From the NCBI GenBank assembly GCA_035551355.1, contig DASZNF010000030.1, forward strand, positions 1 to 45,960: a DNA stretch of 45,960 bases, in the 5' to 3' direction. The position numbers were made by a program, and so were the translations under genes. The notes beneath the pieces are model-generated. The model searched no databases, had not been told where the DNA came from, and saw only the letters and a program-made list of their open reading frames with translations. This DNA is from DATATV01 sp035551355. Its GTDB lineage: Bacteria; Actinomycetota; Actinomycetes; Mycobacteriales; Pseudonocardiaceae. Positions 30,881 to 39,416 of the stretch are shown in pieces (the first letter of the stretch is position 1; every line of letters begins with the position of its first letter).

Positions 30881-33800
30881 TTACTCCTGCTTCTCGACCG
30901 CGCCGGGCACCAGCGGGGTCTGCACCAGGCGCACGGTGCGCCGCCGGTTGACGAACTGGGCCCGGCCCGGGGGCAGCGTCTTGGGCCGCAGATCGCCGAG
31001 GAACTTGCCCTCGTCCTTGGGGCAGGAGAACAACATCGCCGGGGTGCCCAGCTCCCACATGCGCCGGATCACCGGGTCCATCATCGCCCGGGAGGCACCG
31101 GCCGTGCTGCGCGCGATGATCAGGTGCAGACCGATGTCCGAGCCCTGCGGCAGCATCGGCAGCAACGGCATGAGCGGGCCGCTGCTGCCGCCGCCGGCCA
31201 GTTCGTAGTCGTCGACGATGAAGAACAGCCGCCCACCCTTCCACCAGTCGCGCTTGCGCAGCCGTTCCGGGGTGATCTCCGGGCCGGGGATGCGGGACTG
31301 GAACAGCCCCGACGCCTCCTGCACCGTGGTGGCCAGGCTGTCCGCGGCCACCGAGTAGCCCAGCTGGTTCTCCTGCGGGATGGTGTTGTGCAGTTCGCGG
31401 CGGAAGTCGGCGAACACCACCCGGGCCTTGTCGTTCGGATAGTGCGCGGCGATGGCCTTGGCCAGGTGCCGCAACATGTTCGTCTTGCCCGACTCCACGT
31501 CGCCGAAGATCATCAGGTGCGGGTTGATGTCGAAGTCGTGCCACATCGGGCCGAGGTGCAGTTCCTCCATGCCCAGCGGCACCCGCATGTCCAGCTCCGG
31601 CTCCGGCGCCGTGGGCCCGGGCAGCTCCTCCACCGGCAGCACGTCCGGCAGCAGCCGCACCTGCGGCGCGGTCGGCGCGCCGGGCACCGCGACCGCCGAG
31701 ACCAGGTCCTGGGTGGCCTCGGCGAGGTCGTCGGTGGCGCCCCGGCCGTCGATGCGCGGCAGCGCGGTCAGGAAATGCAGCTTGTCCATGGTGATGCCGC
31801 GACCGGGAATGGCAGGCACCTTGGCCGCGACCCGGGAGCCCACCTCGGACTCGATCGGGTCACCCAGGTGCAGCTCGAACCGGGTGCCCAGCACGTCGCG
31901 CAGCCACGGCCGCATCTCCGACCACCGGTTGGCCGCGACCACCAGGTGGATGCCGAAACCCAGGCCACGCACGGCCAGTTCGGAGAAGTGCGTGTCCAGT
32001 TCGTCGTAGTCCTGCTTGATCGAGTACCAGCCGTCCACCACGAGGAACACGTCGCCGTAGGGGTCGATGTCCTTGAACTGCCCGCGCCGCCGGGCCCGCC
32101 GGTAGCTGCCCATCGAGTCGATGTTGTGGTCGGCGAAGATCTTCTCCCGGCGGGCCAGCAGGTTGGCCAGCTCCAGCACGGTCCGGGTGACCTTGTCCCG
32201 GTCCAGGCGGTTGGCGATGCTGCCCACGTGCGGCAGGCCGGACAGCGAGGCCAGGGTGCCACCGAAGTCCAGGCAGTAGAACTGGACCTCCTCGGCGGTG
32301 TGGGTCAGCGCCAGACCGCAGATCAGCGTGCGCAGCGCGGTGGACTTGCCCGCCTGCGGGCCGCCGACCACGGCCACGTTTCCCTTGCCCGCGGCCAGGT
32401 CCGCGGTGAGCAGCTCGCGTCGCTGCTGGGCCGGCAGGTCGATCATGCCCACCGGGGTGACCAGCGCGCCGGCCTGGTACTCGCCGACCGGGCGCAGGCC
32501 CAGCGTCGGGTGCTCCACCAGCGGCGGCAGCAGTTCGTCCAAAGTGGCCGGTTGCTTGAGCGGGGGCAGCCACACCTGGTGCGCGGCCGGGCCGATGCCG
32601 CGCAAGCGCTTGATCATCAGGTCCAGCAGGGTGACGGCCTTTTCCTTGCTGGGCTCCGGTTCCTCGATCTCCGGTTCGACGTCCACCTTGGGCTGCAGGT
32701 AGTCGGTGGAGAAGGAGACCAGCTGTTCCTGGATCTGCGAGCGGTCCCGTTGCCGGTTGTTCGTCCGGTAGCGGCCCGAGGCGTAGGCCGCCTTGAACCG
32801 CACCAGCGTCTGGATGTCCTGGCGCAGATAACCGTTGCCGGGACTGGACGGCAGCTCGTAGGCGTCCGGCACGCCGATCACCGAGCGGCTTTCCATGGCC
32901 GAGAAGGTGCGCAGGCCGATCCGGTAGGACAGGTGGGTCTCCACCTTGTGGATGCGGCCCTCGTCCAGTCGCTGACTGGCCAGCAGCAGGTGCACGCCGA
33001 GGCTTCGGCCCAGCCGGCCGATCATGGCGAAGGTGTCGATGAATTCCGGTTTGCTGGACAGCATTTCGGAGAACTCGTCGACCACGATGAATAGCGCGGG
33101 CATCGGCTCCAGCGGCACACCCTCGGAGCGGGCCTGCTCGTAGTCGCGGCGGGAGGCGTAGTTGTGCGCCCGCAGGTGTTCCTGCCGCCGGTTCATCTCA
33201 CCGGCCAGCGCGTCCTGCATGCGGTCGACCAGTTCCAGTTCCTCGGCCAGGTTGGTGATGATGGCCGAGGTGTGCGGCAACTGCTCGAAACCGAGGAAGG
33301 CCGCGCCACCCTTGAAGTCCACCAGCACGAAGTTGAGCTGTTCGGACGGATGGGTCGCGGCCAGCGCGAGCACCAGGGTGCGCAGCAGTTCGGACTTGCC
33401 GGACCCGGTCGCGCCGATCAGCATGCCGTGCGGGCCCATGCCGTCCTCGGCCGACTCCTTGAGGTCCAGTTCGATGACCCGGCCGGTGTTGGTCATGCCG
33501 ATCGGCACCCGCAGCCGCTGCCGGGCGGTGCGCCCGGACCGGTAGGCCACCGGGTCCAGGGCGCTCAGATCGGGAATGCCCAGCAGACTGGTCAGGTCGT
33601 AGTCGGCGGCCAGCGGTTCGCTGGTGTCGACGGTCTGGCCGATCTGGTAGCGGGCCATGGTGCGGGCCAGCGAGGAGGCCGCGGACACGGTGAGGGCGTC
33701 GGCCTGGCACAGCGGCGTGGTGGTGGACTTGCCCAGCCGGTCGAAGCTGACCGTGCCGATCTTGTGCTCGCCGATGTCCAGCAGTAGCGCGTGCTGACGG

Positions 33801-34858
33801 GGCTGCCAGGCCAGCGCGCCGGACACGTCAAGGACCACCGTGTTGCGGTAGCCGCCCGCGTCCAGCCGGTGGTCGGTGGGCACGGACACGCCGTCCAGCA
33901 CGATCACCACCAGCGGCTCGGAGTTGGTGATCGGGGTGTCCGGTTCGAACCGGGGCCGGCCGGCGAAGGCGTCCCCGCCCAGCAGCCGCTCCAGTTCGAA
34001 CACGTTTCCGGTGACCAGCCGGACCTGGCCCGCGGCATCCCGGTTGTCCGGGTCCTGGGCGTGCGGCAGCCACTTCACCCAGTCCCAGCACCAGCGCGCG
34101 GAATCCCCGGCGCACACCGCGACCCGCAGATCGCCGGGGGCGTGCGAGGTGACCAGCTGGGCCAGGATCGACCGGACCAGGCCGCGGCTCTGCTCCTCGT
34201 CGCCCTTGAGCTGGATCTGCGCGAACCCGCGCAGATACACCGCGATCGGCGCGTTGGGCAGCGCCGAGTAGGCCCGCAGGAACCGGCGCAATGCGTGTGC
34301 GGACAGCGGCTCCAGGTCCTCCACCGGCTTGGTCTCCGGCGGCACCAGTTGCAACGCGGAGCGCTGCATGCCCAGTCCGATGCGGATCTCGCCGAAGTCC
34401 TCGTGCACCGGCCGCCGCTCCCACAGCCGGCTGGACAGCGCCAGCGACCACAGCGAACCGGGGTCCGGGTGCAGCCAGCGGGCCGCGCGCTGCTGGGCGG
34501 CCAGCTTGCCGCGCACCTGCTTGCGCATCTGGGACAGGTACCGCAGGTAGTCGCGGCGGGCGCCGTGCAGCCGGGTCTTGCGGTCGTTGGAGGACCGCAT
34601 CACCTGGGTGAAGGCCATGCCGACGGCCGAGACGCCCATCAGGCCGGCGCCGATGTAGGTGATCATCCCGGAGCCGGGGCGCACGAAGATCAGGACCATG
34701 GCCAGCGAGGACAGGCCCATCGGCAGGTACATCAGGACCGAGCTGATGCCGGCCAGGGTCTTCTCCGGGACCGTCGGCGGCTCCTGCAGCGGCAGCTCAC
34801 CGCTGGGCGGCACCGGACCGGTGCGGCGGGCCTGGCGGACGAAGGAAATCGTGGACAC
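30881..34858 (-). CDS. eccC: EccC, FtsK/SpoIIIE-type ATPase of the type VII secretion system
   Basis: The 1325-residue motor that recognises substrates and powers export. Two membrane helices lie within residues 35-85 (SVLMYLPMGLSSLAMVLIFV and TYIGAGLMGVSAVGMAF). Three P-loop domains follow: ATPase 1 Walker A GATGSGKSELL (about 485) with Walker B LFIVVDEFSEML; ATPase 2 GGPQAGKSTALR (about 835) with VFLVVDGW; ATPase 3 GDVESGKTNMLR (about 1122) with LFFIVDDYE. It is a single-chain EccC rather than the split EccCa/EccCb of ESX-1. ATPases 2 and 3 have the atypical P-loops usual in EccC, where they bind substrate signal sequences. Divergent from eccD-eccB across 137 bp. Confidence 0.96.
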   Translation of the reverse strand: MSTISFVRQARRTGPVPPSGELPLQEPPTVPEKTLAGISSVLMYLPMGLSSLAMVLIFVRPGSGMITYIGAGLMGVSAVGMAFTQVMRSSNDRKTRLHGARRDYLRYLSQMRKQVRGKLAAQQRAARWLHPDPGSLWSLALSSRLWERRPVHEDFGEIRIGLGMQRSALQLVPPETKPVEDLEPLSAHALRRFLRAYSALPNAPIAVYLRGFAQIQLKGDEEQSRGLVRSILAQLVTSHAPGDLRVAVCAGDSARWCWDWVKWLPHAQDPDNRDAAGQVRLVTGNVFELERLLGGDAFAGRPRFEPDTPITNSEPLVVIVLDGVSVPTDHRLDAGGYRNTVVLDVSGALAWQPRQHALLLDIGEHKIGTVSFDRLGKSTTTPLCQADALTVSAASSLARTMARYQIGQTVDTSEPLAADYDLTSLLGIPDLSALDPVAYRSGRTARQRLRVPIGMTNTGRVIELDLKESAEDGMGPHGMLIGATGSGKSELLRTLVLALAATHPSEQLNFVLVDFKGGAAFLGFEQLPHTSAIITNLAEELELVDRMQDALAGEMNRRQEHLRAHNYASRRDYEQARSEGVPLEPMPALFIVVDEFSEMLSSKPEFIDTFAMIGRLGRSLGVHLLLASQRLDEGRIHKVETHLSYRIGLRTFSAMESRSVIGVPDAYELPSSPGNGYLRQDIQTLVRFKAAYASGRYRTNNRQRDRSQIQEQLVSFSTDYLQPKVDVEPEIEEPEPSKEKAVTLLDLMIKRLRGIGPAAHQVWLPPLKQPATLDELLPPLVEHPTLGLRPVGEYQAGALVTPVGMIDLPAQQRRELLTADLAAGKGNVAVVGGPQAGKSTALRTLICGLALTHTAEEVQFYCLDFGGTLASLSGLPHVGSIANRLDRDKVTRTVLELANLLARREKIFADHNIDSMGSYRRARRRGQFKDIDPYGDVFLVVDGWYSIKQDYDELDTHFSELAVRGLGFGIHLVVAANRWSEMRPWLRDVLGTRFELHLGDPIESEVGSRVAAKVPAIPGRGITMDKLHFLTALPRIDGRGATDDLAEATQDLVSAVAVPGAPTAPQVRLLPDVLPVEELPGPTAPEPELDMRVPLGMEELHLGPMWHDFDINPHLMIFGDVESGKTNMLRHLAKAIAAHYPNDKARVVFADFRRELHNTIPQENQLGYSVAADSLATTVQEASGLFQSRIPGPEITPERLRKRDWWKGGRLFFIVDDYELAGGGSSGPLMPLLPMLPQGSDIGLHLIIARSTAGASRAMMDPVIRRMWELGTPAMLFSCPKDEGKFLGDLRPKTLPPGRAQFVNRRRTVRLVQTPLVPGAVEKQE

Positions 34859-34915
34859 TGCGCTCTGCTTCCGTAGCTGAGGGGTTTCCCGCGAATCGGG
34901 TCCGGGGGCGTAGTA

Positions 34916-34947
34916 CCGGTCACCCGGTCACGCGCGCGCGGTTACCG
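34916..34947. promoter_or_regulatory. Repeat cluster in the eccC/eccD divergent promoter region
   Basis: CCGGTCAC is repeated head to tail at 34916-34923 and 34924-34931. A related inverted copy (GTTACCG, one mismatch) follows at 34941-34947 after an alternating CGCGCG stretch. The arrangement sits centrally in the gap between eccC and eccD and could bind a regulator of the secretion genes. No -10/-35 pair is convincing. Confidence 0.45.
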
Positions 34948-34995
34948 TCCGCAGTGTCACGGTTCTCCACCGCCAGGAAGGAATCGGACACAACA

Positions 34996-36402
34996 GTGGC
35001 TATTTCGGAAGAGCGCACCGAGCATCGCACAAGTGCGCCGACAAGGCTACGACTGGTTCTCGGTTCGGGAACCACGGAGTTGGCGTTGCCGGGCGATGTG
35101 CCGTTGCTGGATCTGCTGCCCGCGGTGCTGGCCCGGCTCGGACACGGGCTGGCCGATCAGGGCGTGGACCACGAAGGCTGGGTGCTGCAACGACTCGGCG
35201 AGGCGCCGTTGGACGAGACGCGCACGCCGGCTGAGCTGAACCTGCTGGACGGAGAGATGGTCTACTTGCGACCACGCTCCGACCAGTTGCCCCCGGTCGA
35301 CTGGGACGACCTGGTCGACGGGGTGGCCGATCAGGTGCGCAAGCGGACCGATGTGTGGACGCCCCGGCTGTCCCGCTGGATGCTGGTCAGCGCGGCCGCG
35401 GCCGCGCTGCTGACCGGTTTCGTCCTTGTTCTGCTGTCCGGGCCCACCGTGCCCTCCGCGGCGACCGCGGTCGGTTTCGCGGTGGTGCTGCTGGTGTTCG
35501 CCAGTGTGGTGTCCCGGGTGGTGCGCGATCCGGTCACCGCGACCGTGCTGGCCGGGGTGGGCTTCGCCTACGCCGTGCTGGGCGGCTGGTTCGGTCCGGA
35601 GGTGCTCGATCCGGGGGTGGCGCTGGCGCCGCGACTGGCCAGCACCTGCGTGCTCGGCCTGGCCGCGCTGGCCATCGGACTGGCCGGGGTGGCCGACGCC
35701 GCACTGTTGTTCGTGGGCGCGCTGACCTTCCTGATGCTGGTGCTGGTGCCGGTGCTGATCGCCGCGCTGAGCGCGGCCAGCGGCTGGCAGGCCGCGTCCG
35801 TCGGGCTGGTGCTGACCGTCGTGGTCGGCCTGTTCGTGCCGGTCACCGCGTTCAAGCTCGGCGGCCTGACCTTGCCCGCGCTGCCCGCCACGGCCGAGCA
35901 GCTGCAGGAGGACATCGACCCGGTCAACTACCAGATGGTGGTGGACAAGGGCGTGGCCACCGCCGGTTACCAGACCGCGCTGCACCTGGCCCTCGGCGCG
36001 GCCCAGCTGGTGCTGGCCGCGGTCGTGGTCGATCACGGCGCGACCTGGCCGATGATCCTGGCCGCCGTGTTCGCCCTGGTGCTCTTCCTGCGCTCCCGCC
36101 ACCTCGGCGGCGCGGTCCAGCGCTGGTCGATGCTGGCGCCCGCCGGCCTGACCGTGGTGCTGGAACTGCTGCGCATCGGCATCGGCAGTGACCCGTTCAC
36201 CCGGATGACCGGGGTATGGGCGCCGCTGCTGGTGGCCGCGATGGGGTTGCTTCTGGCCAGCGCGAAACTGCCCGAGCGGCGGCTGCGTCCCTACTGGGGT
36301 CGCGCGGTGGAGATCTTCGAGTCGATGGCCGCGATCTCCTTGCTGCCATTACTGCTCGCGGTGCTCGACATCTACCACCTGATGCGCGGGCTGGCCGGCT
36401 GA
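34996..36402 (+). CDS. eccD: EccD, polytopic membrane channel component of the type VII secretion system
   Basis: About 468 residues. The N-terminal 90 residues form a ubiquitin-like (YukD) domain (RLRLVLGSGTTELALPGDVPL), followed by about eleven hydrophobic helices, the standard EccD layout. EccD dimers line the inner-membrane pore of the ESX complex. GTG 34996 starts just ahead of the YukD fold, with AGGAAGGA 13 bases upstream; GTG 34954 would add 14 residues and has no ribosome site. The TGA shares a base with the ATG of eccB (TGATG), so the two are translationally coupled. Confidence 0.93.
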   Translation: MAISEERTEHRTSAPTRLRLVLGSGTTELALPGDVPLLDLLPAVLARLGHGLADQGVDHEGWVLQRLGEAPLDETRTPAELNLLDGEMVYLRPRSDQLPPVDWDDLVDGVADQVRKRTDVWTPRLSRWMLVSAAAAALLTGFVLVLLSGPTVPSAATAVGFAVVLLVFASVVSRVVRDPVTATVLAGVGFAYAVLGGWFGPEVLDPGVALAPRLASTCVLGLAALAIGLAGVADAALLFVGALTFLMLVLVPVLIAALSAASGWQAASVGLVLTVVVGLFVPVTAFKLGGLTLPALPATAEQLQEDIDPVNYQMVVDKGVATAGYQTALHLALGAAQLVLAAVVVDHGATWPMILAAVFALVLFLRSRHLGGAVQRWSMLAPAGLTVVLELLRIGIGSDPFTRMTGVWAPLLVAAMGLLLASAKLPERRLRPYWGRAVEIFESMAAISLLPLLLAVLDIYHLMRGLAG

Positions 36403-37820
36403 TGCAGTCTCGACGGGATCAGGTCCAGGCGTACTTCTTCGTCGTCGAACGGCTTGTCGCCGCGCTCATGCACGGCAGGCCGGACGCGCCGGAGACGCCC
36501 AACCGGAGGGTGTCCACCGGGGTGGCGCTCGGTCTCATCCTGGGCGCCCTGATCGCCGGCGTGTTCGGCATCTACGGCCTGTTCGTCCCCGGTGGCAACG
36601 ATTCCTGGCAGAAGGCCGGGGTCATCATCGTGGAGGAGGAGACCGGCGCGCGGTACCTCTACCTCAACGGGGTGCTGCGCCCGGTGCTCAACTACACCTC
36701 GGCCAAACTGGCGCTCGGCGATTCCTCGACCACCGTGTCGGTGTCCCAGAACTCGATCACCGGCGTGCCGGTCGGTTCCCCGATCGGCATTCCCGGCGCG
36801 CCCGACTCGCTGCCCAAGACGCTGCAGTCCGGGCCGTGGACGGTGTGCACCCAGCCGCCGGACAACGCCACCGACGGCTCGACCGCGAAGGTCACCCTGA
36901 TGATCGGGGAGAACGTGGGCGCGCCCGCGGCCGACTCGCAGGGCGTGCTGGTGTCCACATCGGACGGTAACCGGTACCTGATCTGGCGCGGCGAAAGATA
37001 CCGGCTGGCCAGTGACCTCGCGGTGGACGCGCTCGGTTACGGGGGAGTCGATCCGCTGGCGGTGACCGCGGCGTTCATCAGCCCGATCCCGTCCGGCCCG
37101 GACCTGACCACCCCGCAGCTGTCCGGCCGCGGCCAGGCAGGCCCGATGATCAACGGCCAGCAGAGCCACATCGGCCAGGTCTACGACGTGAAGAACTCGC
37201 TGATCAACACCGATCAGCTCTACCTGGTGCGCCAGGACGGCATGGTGCCGATCAGCAAGACCGTGGCCACCCTGGTGATGGCCGATCCGGCGACCGCGCA
37301 GGCCTATCCGGACGGAGCCCCGGCGCCGATCCAGGTCAACCCGGGCGCGCTGGTCGGACTGTCCATCGTGCACGACGCCGATCTGTCCAGCGGCATGCCC
37401 TCCTCGCCACCGTCCCTGGTGGACGTGGGCGGCACCTCGGTGCCGTGCATGCGGTTTTCCTGGGGCGCGGGTGGCAACACCAGCGCCGCCCTGGTGCTGG
37501 CGGCCAAGTCCTCGGTGGACGCCGACGCGGTGGCCACCGAGGGGCACACCGCGGGCGCGGCGGCCGATCAGGTGGCCATTCCGGCCGGAAACGGCGTGCT
37601 GGCCCACGATCTGTCCGCACCGGGGGCCACCCCGGGCACCGAGTATCTGATTACCGAGAACGGAATGCGCTTTCCGCTGTCTTCCGAACAGGTCGCCGCG
37701 ACCCTCGGATATGCCGAGACTTCCGCGGTGAACGTGCCCAGCCAGCTGCTGATGCTGCTGCCCACCGGGCCGGTACTGGATCCGGCGGCCGCGCTGGCCA
37801 CCGAGCAGGTGTCGGGCTGA
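36402..37820 (+). CDS. eccB: EccB, periplasmic-facing component of the type VII secretion system
   Basis: A 472-residue protein with the EccB hallmark N-terminus MQSRRDQVQAYFFVVERLVA, one membrane helix at about residues 40-61, and a large extracytoplasmic part made of EccB repeat segments (EETGARYLYLNGVLRPVLNY; TEYLITENGMRFPLSSEQVA). Two cysteines (TVCTQPP and SVPCMRF) probably form the conserved disulfide. In ESX complexes EccB links neighbouring protomers with MycP. It starts on the eccD stop. A 156-bp gap follows before the WXG100 genes; TTATCT near 37907 is a weak -10 candidate there. Confidence 0.94.
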   Translation: MQSRRDQVQAYFFVVERLVAALMHGRPDAPETPNRRVSTGVALGLILGALIAGVFGIYGLFVPGGNDSWQKAGVIIVEEETGARYLYLNGVLRPVLNYTSAKLALGDSSTTVSVSQNSITGVPVGSPIGIPGAPDSLPKTLQSGPWTVCTQPPDNATDGSTAKVTLMIGENVGAPAADSQGVLVSTSDGNRYLIWRGERYRLASDLAVDALGYGGVDPLAVTAAFISPIPSGPDLTTPQLSGRGQAGPMINGQQSHIGQVYDVKNSLINTDQLYLVRQDGMVPISKTVATLVMADPATAQAYPDGAPAPIQVNPGALVGLSIVHDADLSSGMPSSPPSLVDVGGTSVPCMRFSWGAGGNTSAALVLAAKSSVDADAVATEGHTAGAAADQVAIPAGNGVLAHDLSAPGATPGTEYLITENGMRFPLSSEQVAATLGYAETSAVNVPSQLLMLLPTGPVLDPAAALATEQVSG

Positions 37821-37976
37821 GATGCACACCGCGATCCTGCCGAGGGATACCCCCCGAACCGCACCTGAACGGCGCGAATCCGCTCGGGCGCCGGCCGGAT
37901 CATGGTCTTATCTGCACGAGGAGCCACGGCAGGTGTGGATCCGGGAATTCTTTTCCACGGCACAGGAGGAGCAACG

Positions 37977-38312
37977 GTGAGCAGCCCCGCAAGTATTGAC
38001 AGGAGTTCAATCTCCAATGTCGCGCAGATGCACATCGACACTGCGTCGAACATCGACAAGCAGCGCCAGTTCGTCGAGGAGATCATCGCCGACATGGCGG
38101 CTCACTCGACGGGCGACATGGTGACCTCGTGCCAGAACGTCTCCCAGCAGTGGGACGGCGAGATGCGCGACATCTACAACAAGCTGCAGGACATGGCCAA
38201 CCTGGTCAACCAGGCCGTGAAGCAGTACGGCGCGCACGACTCGGACAACGCCAGCAGCGTGGGCAAGGTCGGCCAGAACATGTCCCCGGTCGGCACCTAC
38301 CTGGTCGGCTGA
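37977..38312 (+). CDS. WXG100-family secreted protein (EsxB-like)
   Basis: A 111-residue helical-hairpin protein with W59-D60-G61 at the turn (QQWDGEMRDIY) and a YxxxD export motif (Y84 to D88, QYGAHDSD) after the second helix. These are the two requirements of the signal-bearing partner of an Esx heterodimer. The GTG has a strong AGGAGGA six bases upstream, consistent with high translation. The tail after residue 90 is flexible. It is followed 42 bp later by a second WXG100-type gene that lacks YxxxD; they likely form one dimer recognised by EccC. Confidence 0.92.
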   Translation: MSSPASIDRSSISNVAQMHIDTASNIDKQRQFVEEIIADMAAHSTGDMVTSCQNVSQQWDGEMRDIYNKLQDMANLVNQAVKQYGAHDSDNASSVGKVGQNMSPVGTYLVG

Positions 38313-38354
38313 TCCCAACCCCGGTTTCTCTTCACCAACAAGGAGCAGGCTGAG

Positions 38355-38645
38355 ATGGCCGACCAGATCACTTACCACTACTCGTCGCTGCAGCAGAGCG
38401 TCGACGACATCCACAACATCGTCCAGAACATCAACAACGAGATCGACGACCTGGCCTCGCAGGCCAAGACGGCGATGGCGAACTGGACCATGCAGGGTTC
38501 GCAGCAGTACCAGCAGGACGTGCAGAAGATCCAGACCGACATGGACAACATCGACGGCACGCTGGACCAGCTGTCCAAGGCCATCGGCGAGAGCGCCACC
38601 GCGTTCAACGACCTGGACAACAAGGTCGCGCAGTCGTTTCAGTGA
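38355..38645 (+). CDS. WXG100-like protein (EsxA-like) with variant turn
   Basis: A 96-residue all-helical protein, the usual ESAT-6 size. The turn reads N-W44-T-M-Q-G48-S, a W-x3-G spacing instead of W-x-G, with the flanking ANW and GSQQYQQ otherwise typical. No YxxxD; the nearest C-terminal equivalent is FNDLD (residues 84-88). It probably dimerises with the preceding YxxxD-bearing protein. AAGGAG lies nine bases before the ATG. A very stable stem-loop follows the gene. Confidence 0.88.
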   Translation: MADQITYHYSSLQQSVDDIHNIVQNINNEIDDLASQAKTAMANWTMQGSQQYQQDVQKIQTDMDNIDGTLDQLSKAIGESATAFNDLDNKVAQSFQ

Positions 38646-38677
38646 CGCGCGCCTAGTTCCGCACGTGGGGAGTCGCC

Positions 38678-38735
38678 GCTGTGCGGGCGCGCCGATCGGA
38701 GTATGGCGGTACCCGGTACGGCGCGCTCGCACAGC
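38678..38735 (+). terminator. Strong intercistronic stem-loop after the WXG100 pair
   Basis: GCTGTGCGGGCGCGCCG (38678-38694) pairs with CGGCGCGCTCGCACAGC (38719-38735) over 17 continuous positions in RNA, one of them a G-U pair, around a 24-nt loop. It sits between the esx pair and the downstream substrate genes. It could be a partial terminator or an mRNA-stabilising 3' end raising expression of the esx pair. Confidence 0.7.
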
Positions 38736-38813
38736 GCACCCGGCGAATCCCTTGGCAGCACAGCGTTCCACCGCCGGCGACGAACACCAGACGAGGTTTG
38801 AAAGGCCAGGGTC

Positions 38814-39353
38814 ATGAGTTCGGACAAGACCACGATCCACTCCAGTGACCTGCGCAAGATCGCCAACACGATCGGCTCGATCGCGCAGGACACCTCGGCG
38901 TTCACCAAGCTGCAGGACCAGAGCCCCAACGCTGGCCAGTTCGACGCCGCCAAGTGGTTGACCGACATCTACACCGACCGCCGGGACGCGCTGTACCAGC
39001 ACGGTATGGACCTCAAGCAGACGTTCCACGACATGTCGGTGCACCTGAACAACATCGCCGACGACTACGACGCGGCGGACACCAGCAACGCGGCCGGTCT
39101 GAAGAAGCTCGACGGTCAGATCGACACCGAGATGAAGACGATGAAGACCGAGATCACCGGCGACGTGCACAACCCGGTGGCCGGGCCCAAGGGTGGCCAG
39201 ACGTACACCTCGGGCGACAGCAAGAACCCCGGTGGCGACAAGTCGGACATGACGCTCAACAGCGACGGCACGGTGACCGTGACCGGGACCGACAACAAGC
39301 CGTACACCGAGGACAGCTCCAAGGACACTCCCAACCCGTACACCGTGTCCTGA
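38814..39353 (+). CDS. Predicted T7SS substrate, helical protein with YxxxD and acidic tail
   Basis: A 179-residue protein. Residues 5-110 are predicted helices forming a long hairpin with a single Trp near the turn (FDAAKWLTDIYTDRRDALY) but no WXG. Y85-D86-A87-A88-D89 is a canonical YxxxD export motif. The last 55 residues are Gly/Ser/Thr/Asp-rich and look disordered (SKNPGGDKSDMTLNSDGTVTVTG). No signal peptide. GAAAGG precedes the ATG. Position straight after the esx genes supports export through this system. I recognise no named family. Confidence 0.7.
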   Translation: MSSDKTTIHSSDLRKIANTIGSIAQDTSAFTKLQDQSPNAGQFDAAKWLTDIYTDRRDALYQHGMDLKQTFHDMSVHLNNIADDYDAADTSNAAGLKKLDGQIDTEMKTMKTEITGDVHNPVAGPKGGQTYTSGDSKNPGGDKSDMTLNSDGTVTVTGTDNKPYTEDSSKDTPNPYTVS

Positions 39354-39416
39354 TCCGGTAGGCCCGGTTCAGCAGGTCCAGTCGAAACCCAGCAGGCGTG
39401 ACGAGGAGTCCTCACG

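Noticed and set aside
29910..31544. A single 544-codon frame covering the aldo/keto reductase and the end of eccC
   Set aside because: Residues upstream of TTG 30875 are an off-frame reading of eccC; reductase similarity begins at the TTG, which has its own ribosome site.
37821..37976. Search for a strong promoter before the WXG100 genes
   Set aside because: Only a weak TTATCT was found, without a -35 at proper distance; not reported as a separate feature.
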